A model generated the notes under the pieces. It was not told the DNA's origin. It was given only the letters and a program-made list of their open reading frames with translations, and searched no databases. Below, one piece after another: positions 1 to 11,800 of a DNA stretch of 64,000 bases. This stretch comes from Rhynochetos jubatus. Taxonomy: Eukaryota; Chordata; Aves; Eurypygiformes; Rhynochetidae. The stretch is taken from positions 67,112,150-67,176,149 of the forward strand of contig CM050649.1 in the NCBI GenBank assembly GCA_027574665.1, written 5' to 3'. Position 1 is the stretch's first letter. Every line of letters starts with the position of its first letter. Both the position numbers and the translations under genes were made by a program.

Positions 1-2950
1 ATGGTATTATAAAAGAGATATCAGGGCAGTTTTGAAAATAGTTCAGCAACAAGGCCATCACTGGCTTATCAGTATCAGTCCCACTTTGAATGCAGATACA
101 GGAAAGAGAGGAAGCGAGAGAAAACATCTCTGTCCTTCGGTTGGCTGGTAGCTGATACTTCAGATCTTACAACCTCAGCGTGCGCCTGATGAGAAAATGG
201 TGATCAAGTGCTTTGGTGGCACCTCTACAAAACCCCTGTCCTCCTGTCTCGGTGGCAGGATAACCACCAAGCACATGGATATGCTTCCATTGCTCAGGGT
301 TTCAACCAGGGGAAAATCTTCAACATCAAACCCACCTCTGCTGTAACTGTCACCGCAAGTCTGCATGGAGCACACGGGATTTCCTTAGGAAGTCACATGA
401 GAACCCGTGCCGTATCCCCTGGGTTGTGCCCCATGCACCTTGTTCTGACGTGCAGGTAGTGCCCTGGACATCTAGGTGCTCAGCTGGATACAGACGTTAC
501 CTTGCTTGGAAAGCAGGCTGAGGGAAATTGGGTTTTCTGCAGACTCATCTTTCCTCCATAGAGGTACCCCCCCAAGGCCAAGCAATTTCTCTCCCCCCAC
601 CCCCACGCTAAGGACCCCTTGGAGCAGGACATCTCTGTGCAGGGACACAGCAGTCGCGCACTCCCTGTCAGCGCATGGTTCTGCTCTATTACCCCATCAC
701 ATGGGGAACATGTGCAAACCAGAGCGCAGCGTGCCATGGTCGTGGTGTGGTGGTCAGTGCCGATGGGATACGGGTTGAGGCCAAGCAGCTGGTGGGGCTT
801 CATGGAATGGGTGCTCAGGCCCGCCAGGATCCAGGGAGTGCTTGGGACCACTTGGGACCACCGGCTCACCCCCCAGCTTTGCTGGCTGCGAGACAAAGCC
901 TTACCTGGAGCAGAGCTGTCCACCAGCAGGCAATGGTTAAAAAACTATGAAAGGCGGCAGCACGGTATGGGAGTCCTGTGAATGGTCTGGATTTCATGGG
1001 GTGTCAGATCTTTCACCTACCCCGGTGGGAGGACTCCAGGCTGTTGGGGCATACATTGCTCGGTGGTTTACTGGAAGGCATGCTCGGGGACAGGCATGGA
1101 AATGGGTTTAGCTGCTTTCTATGGCTGTGGCAACTTTTCCTTACATAAACACCGTGGCTTTGCTGGGCCTCATATTCCTTGCCAGTAAAATTCATATTTG
1201 TGTTTACTGACCACATATTGGTGTGTCAGGGTTTTACTGGTTTCTATCTGCAGTGAGCTATGTAACACTATGAGTACAAGTGCTACATGCTAGGGTAGTC
1301 ATCGTTTTGTCTCTTTGTCCCTCTGTGCCAGATTTTCCTGCACAGGAATTCTCTGCTGTTGCCATACTTACTGTGCATCTGCTGGCACTTGCAGACAGTC
1401 TGTGAGTAAATGCTGTTATTCCACTTGTTAAAGCATAACAGACCTTTGTAGAACTTTGTTAGCCTTGATTTTCCACTATTTTATTGATTTCATTGTGGTA
1501 CAGCTGGCTTTTTTCATTCAATATACTTAATGAAGCGCTTTGGAAGATAAAACCGAAACATTTGCTAGCCCAGAAAGCAGTTCAGATCCTATTCTCACTG
1601 CCTGAGGACTTGAACAAATTGGGACTTCTCTGTTCAAGGGCTCGAATGCTGCTTCAGGCATGTTGGAGTTTTCAGGAGGCGAGAAGGATGAAAAACTTCT
1701 GCAGTATCACTTCTCACGAACATGCCAGGCACTAAGTAAATGCAACTGTGCACAAGATGGCAATGTTCTCCACAAAAAGGACCTTTCCTTCATTCCTTGC
1801 TGCAGTCTGGCTGCGTACTTTTAGCCATAATTCTAGTTTCAGTGAAATATCAATGGCAGCACTTCAGATGCTCCATTCTGCTGTGCGCGGGATTGAAGTT
1901 TCTGTGGATACATACAGTGAGACGTGCATACCAGCTGTACATTCAAATACATCTCACTACAGGCATGTGTAAATCTGTCCTGCAGGTTTCTAACAGCTTT
2001 AGCTAATGCACCAGACAGCAGCTTGTTTTTCCTGCCTTCTGACCTGGCTATGAACAGGGTGTCTATAGCACTAACTTTGCAAGACTGTTTTTCAGGAAGA
2101 ATACATTTGTCACCTTGTTGGTCATGAATAGCTGGCCATACACACTTCTGATTCATCCATCACCACAGCTCTAGGCCTCTTGGCCACAAAAACATCACAT
2201 CTAAATCAGTCTCCAGAGAGAGCTTGGATCCGAATCCAGTAAAGGCTGAGGAATGTGCTCAGCCTGTCTGTGGCAGAGCAGTCCCATCCCAGCGTGAGGT
2301 ATGTGAAAGTCTTCACAGGACTGAAGTGAAGTTTCTCATTGCTGTCCCTGTCTGAGGTAAGATCATTCCCAAGCGTTTCTCTAGGATGGCCCACTTCTCT
2401 TTTGGAGAGATGGCTACATAAATAGATGGCTTTTATCAGGTGAGCTACATGGGATAAGCATTAGGACTCTCCTGATTTAGAGTGGAGAACATCCTGGATC
2501 TGGAGCAGACAGAGGATCACCTCTAGACTCAGACAACTTTATTGAGTGAAGAAGCTGAGAGCTAATATCTGGCAGTGCTATTAAAAAAAAGACACAGAAA
2601 CTTAAACTCCCAAAAATTTGTATTGGATACTGTATTGGTTTGAAAGAAGAATATTGATAAAATATTCATCAAAATTGATTCTGCAAATATGCAAAAGTCC
2701 CTTCACAGATGTTCGATTTTCTGATCAGCCACAGGGAAGTCTGTGGCTCGGCACTGTGGTTACCAGTCTGGGTGGGAGCTGCCATGCCAGCAGACAGCAG
2801 ATTGGTCCCTGAGGACATCCAACCCTTCAGCAGCCACTGCTGCAGAGCACCAGCACTCAGTCAGCCTCCTCGTAGCTGATCCACGTGTGAGGATGTTGCC
2901 ACACATCAGCCACCACTGCCTCTCCCCGCTGCAGCTCTGCTCCATGTTTA
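1..2950. other. Unique non-coding sequence, no gene recognised
   Basis: Mixed-composition DNA with several overlapping open frames of 60-147 codons on both strands. None has a domain, signal or repeat pattern I recognise, and frames on opposite strands overlap heavily (for example around 480-980), as expected by chance in GC-richer DNA. A perfect 10-bp tandem (CTTGGGACCA twice) lies at 841-860. The last 200 bases before the CR1 fragment could include a decayed 5' extension of that element, but I cannot align them. Confidence 0.6.
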
Positions 2951-3880
2951 GCTGTGCGAAGGCACTGGAGAGGACTCTTCAGAAAAGCAGTGGAACTCCA
3001 AGCAGAAATGGTTAGTGACCTGTTACACTACTTAGACACACACAAGCCTATGAAGCTGGACAGGATCCACCCAAGGGTACTGAGAGAGCTGGTGGAAGTA
3101 CTCACCAAGCTACTTCCCATCATCTGTCAGCCATCCTGGCTAACCAGGGCAGTCCCAGCTGACTGGAGGTTAGCCAATCTTCCACCCATCTACAGGAAGG
3201 GTTGGAAGGAGGATCTGGGGAACTACAGGCCTGTCAGTCTGACCTTGGTGCCAGGGAAGGTTATGGAGCAGATCATCTTGAGTGCCATCACATGGTACGT
3301 ACAGGACAACCAAGGTGACCAGGCCCAGTCAGCATGGGCTTATGAAAGGCAGGTCCTGCTTGACTAACCTTATCTGTGGATGTTGTCTACCTAGACTTCA
3401 GTAAAGCCTCTGACACTGTTTCCCACAGCATTCTCCTGGAGAAACTGGCTGCTCATGGCTTGGATGGGTGCACTCTTCAAAGGATAAAAACCTGGCTGGA
3501 TGGCCAGGCCCAGAGAGTGGTGGTGAATGGAATTAAATCCAATTGGCAGCTGGTCACAAGTGGTGTTCCCCAGGGCTCAGCACTGGGGCCAGTTGTCTTT
3601 AATGTCTTTGTCAATGACCTGGACAAGGGGGTTGAGTGCACCCTCAGTAAGTTTGCAGATGACCCCAAGCTGGGCAGGAGGATTGATCTGCCGGAGGGTA
3701 GGAAGGCTCTGCAGAGGGATCTGGACAGGCTGGATCGATGGGCTGAGGCCAACTGTGGAAGGTTCAACAAGGCCAAGTGCTGGGTCCTGCAGTTGGACCA
3801 CAACAACCCCACACAACGCTACAGGCTTGGGGACAAGTGGCTGGAAAGCTGCCTGGTGGAAAAGGACATGGAGTGCAGTG
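2950..3880 (+). mobile_element. CR1 LINE fragment: broken reverse-transcriptase region
   Basis: The translation matches the reverse-transcriptase part of the CR1 non-LTR retrotransposon ORF2, the main LINE of birds. An upstream frame (2954-3367) carries the motifs IHPRVLREL, VPADWRLAN, GNYRPVSLT and PGKVMEQIILSAI. A second frame (3376-3906) carries [40 protein letters not shown] and FADD. The FADD box, holding the paired catalytic aspartates of the polymerase palm, is at 3652-3663. The frames are separated by a stop and by loss of the roughly 50 bases that normally join the GRSCLTNL-type region to the FSKA block. Homology fades near 3875, so the rest of ORF2 and the 3' UTR with its octamer tail are absent. 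The 5' edge is uncertain (2950-3010). It is a dead fragment, not a host gene. Confidence 0.92.
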
Positions 3881-6480
3881 TACTCTCACGTCCCCCATTT
3901 GAATAGTGGTGCATAATCCACCGTGGAACTTTTCAGTGTCTATCAATCACTCATTGAGTAAACTAGGAGGGATCTTAGCTTTAATGTGGTACTTCTTATA
4001 AAGATCTCATCCTAAATCCCTGCTGCAGGTAGTGATGCAGCTCATCTTCATGGGTTCACCTTCCTCTGTTCTTTCCCAAGACACGTTTGTGCACGACAGT
4101 ATGGTTTTGACACTTAGTTTACAGGAGCAGAAACTAGCCAGGCTGACCCTCAGTTTTTCACAGCCCAAACCCCTCAACCTCACCATCAGGTATGATGATG
4201 AGGAAAACAGTATCAATTCAAACTTTCCAAATCAGAGCTGAACTCTGGACGAACACACTGAGAAATGGCCAAAGAGGACCGGCCTAGAACTACTGGAGCA
4301 GGCAGCATCCAGTATACCTGTGAATAATGGCAGGGTGGACATCTCCCTTACATTCAAGGAGGATGTGTGGTCTCTGAAGAGTCAGGATCTAATGCTGTGT
4401 TTCACAATGCTGTAGTGCTGTTCTGTGAGATTTCAGGATCCAGTGTATTGGAGGAGTGGTTATTGCCTGAAATGTGTGTAGTCACTCAGAACGTGAAAAA
4501 CAATATTTTACCAAGCAATAAGTGAAGTTCTTTAAGATGGACTGGCCACTGAGCCCTGCCCAAGTGGGATTCTGCAGTTTAGTTTTCTAAGCTTAGTTTT
4601 CTAACCTGCAGCAGGCACAATCCACAATTTGTGCTTTTCACAGGGAGCAGAAGGGCTCTCCAAGGGCACGTGCATGGCATGGGTATGCACAGTGAGCCAG
4701 AAAATTTTTGGGTTTGGGTACATGTGGTGCCCATACAAGCTTACTGCCTGTGCCCACGGGCAGTGCACCCTGTACATCTCTATTCCTGTACGTGACTGAC
4801 ATTCTGTTATTAGAACCTCCATAGAGCTTTTCAAACCTTAAATAACCAGGCTTCATAATCACTCTGGGAGGTAATTAAGCCGCCCAGTTATCAACAGTGG
4901 AACTGAAATGTGGAGTTGGGATCTAGATTTTGGATGAGATATCCTTTCCTTTTGCAGGCCAGGTCACGAAACATTAGGACAGGTGGTGTGGACCAGGATT
5001 TCTCCTTCTGTCATGCCTCAGCATCAATACTTGTGTTAGATGTTTAGGAAGCTCCAGTTTCCCAGCCCTGTTCTCAGAACATCTTCCCTTAAGACAGAAT
5101 TCCAGTGTATCATCTCATTAGAAAAATGAACAGACCAGGATGTTTTAAAAAAATCTAAACCGTACCTAGATCTTGGTAATTTGGAGAACATCGTAGTCAT
5201 GTGTCTGTGTCTCGATGCAGTGCTAGTGTCTCTCTTTATATCAGGTTTTAGCCTAATCTGTGATGGACTGAACTTTTTTTTTTCTTTTTACCATGGCAAC
5301 CTCACTATGGTGATTTCAGGGCTAGGGAGCTTTATATTTATCTTGACCAGCATGAAGAAGTCTGAGCCTCATTAACTGAGGAAGGTGGATGGATAGCATA
5401 TGGAACACACCGCACACGAGACGGCACTTCCCTTCCCAGGGCAACTGGGTCATTTGTATTGTCTACACGAGCTGCAAGTTTCCTTTTGGAAATACTGAGT
5501 TGCTAACTGTTCTCTCTGTCCCAAGGGAAGAAAACCCAGACAGATGGCTTCAGAGAAACCTTGCATTTTAAGGGAAGATATCATCCTGGAACAATAATTA
5601 ATGCTGGTGGGATTTTTTTATTTTATTGAGAAACTTGGAAAGAATTCAGTATCACCAGAGGGCATTAACACAGAGCCTAGCAGAGGACGGAGAAAGATAA
5701 AGAGGGGAAAAAATAGCTATCACAAAACAGTGATCCTATTAAAATGACATTGAAGAATTCTATTAGTGCTCTTTGCCCCCTCGCCTGCCTGCCTTCGAAG
5801 ATTCGAGGCGAAACGCAAGCGCCTGTCAGTCAGACAAAGGCTGCTAATAATCTCTGCTAAAAGGTGACATTCACACATCGCGGAGGGATATGCGGGGGGC
5901 TCCAGGCTGGCCACATCAGGAGCCTGCCCGCTGAAACGCTGCACGCTGCAGCGAGAGGGACGGTGGGGCAGAGGTAGGCTCAAAGAAAAGCTAGATTCTA
6001 AGCTGGTCTTTTCCAAAACATTAACTATTACCATAGATGGGCTGCTCAGCTCGGTACTGTGTGCTGTGTCCCAGGGTTCCCCAAAACACGGGTGGTTTTG
6101 GGAGCCACAAAAACTGAGCCTGAAGAATGCTCTCTGCCCAAGATCGCTGGGAAAATGCAAGACCTCTTTCCCCACTAGCAGCTAGACCTTCTTATTTTCC
6201 CTTCCTGAACTTGTTCTGCCAGTACGTTTCAGCAAATGTCTGTTTATGCAGGAGTATCTAGTGCACTGTGCACAGGATTAAGAATGTATTCTTTTCTTAG
6301 ACACGTTCAAAATAAGTTTTAAATTCTATTAATTTCTCTCCCAGTTTTTTTAGTATGAAAACCTATTTGGATCACGATCAAAGGGAAAGTTTATTGCCCT
6401 TTGTAGAAAAGCAGCTTCTCTTTTACCTTTGGAAATTATTAGATGTAACGCAGCAAACTCATACACCATCTTGTCTGTTT
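3881..6480. other. Unique non-coding sequence, no gene recognised
   Basis: No recognisable exon. A 64-codon frame at 5181-5375 is hydrophobic, but it lies in T-rich DNA and has no partner or conserved motif, so I treat it as chance. The notable part is the CpG-retaining patch at 5770-5970, listed separately. Confidence 0.6.
5770..5970. promoter_or_regulatory. CpG-retaining patch, candidate conserved element
   Basis: I count 14 CpG dinucleotides between 5781 and 5965, including TCGAAG, TTCGAGGCGAAACGC and ATCGCGG. That is far above the bulk of the window, where CpG is rare. A CpG-free AT-richer core (CTGCTAATAATCTCTGC) sits between two CpG clusters. Retained CpGs suggest either hypomethylation in the germ line or selection on the sequence. 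No open frame here looks coding. The enhancer or CNE reading is inference; no alignment was possible. Confidence 0.35.
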
Positions 6481-6484
6481 TACT

Positions 6485-6985
6485 CAGCAGAGATAATGTC
6501 TCAGCTGGAGTACTTTGTGTAGTGCTGGGCGCTGCATTCCCAGAGAGAGATACGGACCAGCTGGAGTGAATCCAGAAGGGAGCTGCAGAAAGGATCAGAG
6601 GGCTGGAAATCACGACCTACCAGGAAGAATGACTGCATTGGAGTCGCTTTGCTTAAAGGAAAGATTAAGGATGGGGGAAGGGAGAATGATAATATTCCTC
6701 AAATATGCAAAAGACTGCTGCTGAGAGAAGAAGGAAAATTTCTTCTCCCTGATGGAAAGCAAAAGAAATAATGGGTTCAAATTGCAGCAAGGATAACTTA
6801 AGTCAGGCATTATGAAAAAGCTATCTTTTTCATAGGAAAATGGAGGAAAATGAAGCACTGGACAGGATTGTCTGAAGAGACATGTTACAGACCCCACTGG
6901 AAGTCTTTAAAACCAAATTAAGCAACTGTTCCTCATGGGCAAAGGAAAGGAACAGGTGACCTTGGGAGCTAAAGGGACTATTATG
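6485..6985 (+). mobile_element. Old, diverged CR1/L3-like LINE tail
   Basis: The order of worn motifs follows the C-terminal coding part of CR1/L3-type LINEs. First comes a block like 'TCTCAGCTGGAGTACT..GTGTAGTGCTGGGC', then 'GAATCCAGAAGGGAGCTGCAGAAAGGAT..AGGGCTGGAAATCA', then 'CTCAAATATGCAAAAG' (the 'caagtatctgaag' region), then a 'GGGTTCAAATTGCA' region. It ends with 'CCACTGGAAGTCTTTAAAACCAAATTAAG', the usual 'ctggaggtctttaagcaaaggctgg' block. Frames are broken throughout and the 3' octamer tail is not visible. Divergence is much greater than in the other CR1 copies here, which implies an older insertion. Boundaries are approximate. Confidence 0.72.
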
Positions 6986-8454
6986 ACATTTTAGAGAAAA
7001 GAAATTCACCTGCAAATTCAGCTACTGCAAAGAGGCAAATTGGAAAAAAAAAAAGTTTTTATTAATGCTTTTCTACATCTTACAGTATTTTAAAATCATC
7101 CTTTCAAGCCTATTAAGATTTACTAGGTATGTCAGTATTAAAACATTAGAAGGTGACACAAACCCAACAAAATGTAAAGGGGAGATGTTTCTAGATTTCA
7201 GTACTGGACTGCACTTGGCAGCTCTGACTTACCCCAGGGGCACTTGGAGCAGTATCGCTCTCTGGAAAGCTCATCTCTTTCCAGACCAGCCAAGTGGGGA
7301 AGGCAGATTTCCCTCCTGCCTTCTTCAGGGGGCCTGGCACTGCCAAAGATGGTTTGGAGAGCATTATCGGTGCAATCCAGGAAGGATAATTACACCTGCT
7401 CTAAATGGTAGCTGAGCACCAAGCTAGGTACGTAAGAGGATGGAAAAGGGAAGAGACAATAAGAAGATTGCTGAGTTGGCCACTGCACCCGAAAACACAC
7501 TGGGAAGCTTCCTCCCCTGCCTCTCTGCTGCAACCTCTCAATCACCCTTGGTAGAGCCCTTGTAATGCTCTGCCAAATAGGATTACACTCCAGCAGAGGG
7601 AGAATTTACACATTCCATAGCACTTGATGAAATAGCAATTGATAAGGGCACGCCACAGTATTATCTGGAAAAAATCCATATATGTTTGGGGCAGAGGGGG
7701 TGGCTGGGTGGAAAAAGGAGAGTTAAACCCCTGTTTGGTTGGTTTTAAGACCAAGAAACCTGTGCCTGTGCAGAGGCTGTCCTTTCGCAAGCCTTATGCT
7801 CGCTAGAATTTAATTGCTTGCTGATCATGCTGCTGGTGAACTGGTGCAAATAGAGATGATCCCTCATTAATGCAGAAGCTTATGTGAGACCAGCTCCAAG
7901 GAATATTTTCAGTAGTGTCTAAATACTCTCTGGCCCAAGTTTCCTTACACCAAAATGCCATTGTATTAACGCATCTGATGGAAAAAAAAAAAATCAGCAA
8001 GCAGTCTGTCTGGGAACCGTCTCCCCATCCTCTAGGTATTTTTAAAAGTAGGTTCATGAGTTTGCCTTAGATGGTATTTGTGGCCTGGAACTGCATGGAA
8101 ATGCATTTGGAGACACATCGCTAGCCGAGAGGTCAGAGGGCCAACAGCCTCTATTAATTACCTTGTACCTAGGCAGGAGCTGAAATGCTACCCTGTGGTC
8201 TTGCTCAGCTGCAGAGAGCATAACACAGCTGTAAACAGCTGTAAAGAACTGTCAGGGAGGGAGAAAGCTGCGCCTGTCTTATGCTTTTTGTCTTGTTTGG
8301 AAAAATAACGTAAAGGAAAAAAACCAACTCGCAGGTAGCTACGCGCGGATTACTTCTCCTCTTCAGAAACCAAAGACATCCGTCTTCTTTTGCACAAGAC
8401 CTGAGCTGCATGTTGAGCTGCCTTGTGATTATAAACTGTCTTCAGCAAAATTAC

Positions 8455-8850
8455 TGAGGGTCAAAGAATTTGGGGACTCGCGGGACGATCTGATTGGCAG
8501 GACAATTAGGTACGGGCTGTGTTCTTTCATTCCTGCTGGAAACTTGGTGTAATTACAGCTCCTGTCTCTGGCCTGTGTGACGCTGGAGGTCGGATGAGGT
8601 GATCGAGATACTCTCTCTGGCCGTAAAAATCTATTAACCTCGCTTTGCACCGCACAAGGCTCAGGCGCACAGAAATTCAATACCTGTCCGCCACCCGAAA
8701 GCTCTCTTGTCAAGGAGGAAGAAACAGAAGTACCGAGGTGAGCAGGGTTTCTCTCCAATTTTTCCATTGAAATTGCTGGAGAAAAGTTCCCAGGCGAGGA
8801 GTTCAGCTTCGAGGCGCGGCTGCGTTTTGGAGACTCTGAGACAGGCGTAG
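8455..8850. promoter_or_regulatory. CpG-retaining block, candidate regulatory element
   Basis: I count about 20 CpGs in roughly 390 bases, including CTCGCGGGACGATC, GACGCTGGAGGTCGG and TTCGAGGCGCGGC. Between them are AT-rich homeobox-like cores such as GGACAATTAGG, GTGTAATTACAG and CTATTAACC. The alternation of preserved CpGs and homeodomain-like sites is typical of developmental enhancers, but that is an inference from composition. Overlapping minus-strand frames of 176 and 130 codons span it and show no domain I recognise. Confidence 0.33.
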
Positions 8851-11800
8851 CTGAGCTGGGAACCTTGGGAAGAGTGGGCCCCACAGCTGGGGTGCCCGGC
8901 AGAGCTGCCCAGCAAGTGATGGACATCCCTGGGAGAGGCACAGGGATTCCCGTGCTCACTGAAAGTACTGCTTTCCTTACTCAAAGGAGAAGGAAAAGGA
9001 AAATCTGGTGGAGGCTTGCTGCCCTTTCTTATAAAAGGAAAGCCCTCGAGCACAGGAAATTAGGCTGCCCCAGAAAAGGGCCAGAAAATCACCATACTCC
9101 AGAGACTGTAATCTTTATTTTTGCACATATAGGGCAGAAGGATTTTTTGAGTGAGCATCCTACTCATTTATCAGGCTTCATAGGGGGTAATTTTTGGAGA
9201 TAGGGGTTAATGAGAGCTTCTAGTTGATTTGGTAACCTGCCTTACTGAATGGGAGATTCATCTGCTCTAAGTTAGGTATCTAAAGGCAAAAATGTCCAAG
9301 CCTGAGCCAGCCAGACTTTTACTCCCTTTGAAATTGGTAGGAAAGCCAGAAGAGATGGCGAAGGCAGATCATGATACTCACCCTTTGGAGATGCCCATTT
9401 CTCTGCATCATCTGTACACGGAGTTTCAGGTGACCACTTCAGGCTTCAACAGCTGACTTACAGGAATCCAATGTTAGGTGTGATTCCCAACAGCCATTAG
9501 AGTAAAACTGCGATTTTCACAGATGATGTAAATGGCATTAGAGAAAAAAAATGCTGCCTAATAATCAATCATTAGCTTAATTAGCTCCAAGCTATGAAGT
9601 CAGACAGTTCCAACTGGAGGCCAAATCCAGCCTGTGGGCTGAATCCATCTGGCTTAGCTCTGCTCCAGCCATGGCTGTGTGGTGGGACGGGGAGGCGACG
9701 GGGAGCAGCTGTTAGCGCCCTGGGTGAAGTCCAGCCGTTCCTAATGCCTCCTACCATGCTTGCGTGCAGCCAAAACCCTCAGCCTGGGGAGGAGCTGCAT
9801 CCGCATGGCTCATGAGGGGAGTCTCCAAACGGGCGTCTGGGCTTCAGGAATACAAAACAAAGCTTGGACCACCCCGTGAATTAAGTAATTCTTCTTGGCC
9901 AGAAAGACACTGAGGAAAGTAAACATCTTGAAGCTTGTATTGCACAGCCCTGCTTTCAAAAGCCCAAATTAAGTGCTTGGATGCGCAGCCTGTGCTGAGA
10001 GGTAGCGTTTGCGCGGTTGGGGTTCATGCAATTCCCTTTGGAGGAATTTTCAGAAAGAAAACAGGACTTTGTGTTTTCTGACATTTGCTTTAACCAAAAG
10101 GCGTTGTGAGGACTTTTACAGAATACTGATTAGACTCGCAGGTTAGTGAGCGAGAGCTATGCACTTCATGTTGGCTGAGGTCACCGCACAGCAGAAAAAA
10201 AATCAGAGCTATTCACAAACAGCCTATCCCAGAGCGGCAAAGTCTGATTTCTCCACTTAGCCAGACGAGGGTTGTTAGCAGAAGTGGCGTCTTTCCTTAC
10301 ACCAGCTGATCCAGTTAGGAAAGCGTAGACTAGCTGCTGGGCTGTGAGCAAGGTCTGAAACAGAACCTGGCAACCAAAAGAAGGGCTTCTGCTCCCAGGG
10401 GCTCCTCTGGGCTTTTCTTTCAGCTACATTAGCCAGTCTAGGAAGAAATATCACCTCACTATAAATCATCACTTACTTCTATCTCTGACAATCACAGCTA
10501 CTGAAAAGTTGCTCTTAATTCCTATCGCCATTCAACAATTGCATGGCGCAGGTCCCTCTTAAAATATCCTCATGATTTTTGGTGCTTTTGCATTTGTGAA
10601 CAGCATTGGTTAAGTGTTACAGGTGCTGCCTGTTAGTGCTAGGGCTGCTGATGCCACAGGACAGTTCCTGCCCTCTGGTCACCAGGGAAAGCCCAGCTGC
10701 CCTGTGCTGGGTTCGGGGAGAGCTGGGCGCTCCAACAGGTCCTGATATGTCCCGTAGATGACGTTTCATGGAGGCAAAGCAATCCTGTATCCCAGAGAAA
10801 CCTTTCCCTGTCATTCCTCTGTCTTGAGAAAGCTGAATAGTAAAGCACACCCTGTGGGCTGAAGCTCCTTTCCTTCCTTGCTACCACACACCAAGCATGC
10901 CTTCCTGGGAGGGGTTGGCACTCGCAGCAGAGAACGGCAGGACAAGAGGGAGCCAGGACTCGCTGAGAGACAGACACCACCACTTTGAGCTGCAGGAGGG
11001 ACAGACTGAACCCTAATATTCCTTTTCGTGCCTGTATACAGCTTCTCCATCATCTAAGTGCTCCAAAGGCCACTCCTTTCTGGCCAAATGGGAGGTTAAT
11101 CTTCTGGAGCAGGAGGCTTGCTTGGCCACCTAGTCTCCTAGTGCGAGGGTGGGAGGAAAGAGCTAAGTGAGTGGTGGGCTGCTCTTATTTCCCCGTGAAG
11201 CACAGCTGGAGTTCTTTCATGAACAGCCCCAGAGGCACAACCTCCTGGAGTCCAACCACTATCTTCATTTTCATACGGCAGTAATGCACAGTGTTTAACA
11301 AAAAATACATAAAGTAAAGCCAAGGTTAATTGGAACAATTTGCTCTCAATTTTTACTCCTGTTACCTCTAGTTCAGCAGCCAGGTTTACTTGCTTGCTCT
11401 CTCTCTCACTCTTGTATGAAACAAAGGGAATATCTCTAACAGTGATACAGCCATACACAACAGAATTTAGCCACCTACACAGCTTTAATCAGAACATCTT
11501 TCACTACTCATCAGGGGAATTTATCCAAGTAACAGCTTTTAAATTGACCACGCTAGTGTTTCTGGGATAAGATCTCCATCATTTCTCGGCATTTGTCTCC
11601 ATCTGTCGCATTAACCTTCCTCTGATTTGTCTCTTCTAAATGCCAGCTAACCAGGGTCAGAGACAGTCACAACGTGGGCAGGGGGTCCTTGAGGGAGTGC
11701 AACTCTATCCTCATTACCTGTCTGGACACACGTGCATCAGGCAATGCTTGTGTGGCAGCCAAGACTGAAGCCCCTGAAATGTCCCTTGAACACCAGAACA

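Noticed and set aside
3376-3906. 176-codon frame that could be called a reverse-transcriptase gene
   Set aside because: It is a CR1 fragment with a preceding frameshift and deletion and no remaining C-terminal part, so it is not an intact gene.
5181-5375. 64-codon hydrophobic frame resembling a small membrane protein
   Set aside because: The hydrophobicity follows from T-rich DNA; no family match or conserved flanking signal.
8429-8959. 176-codon minus-strand frame
   Set aside because: No domain; it sits in a CpG-retaining block and overlaps other frames on both strands.
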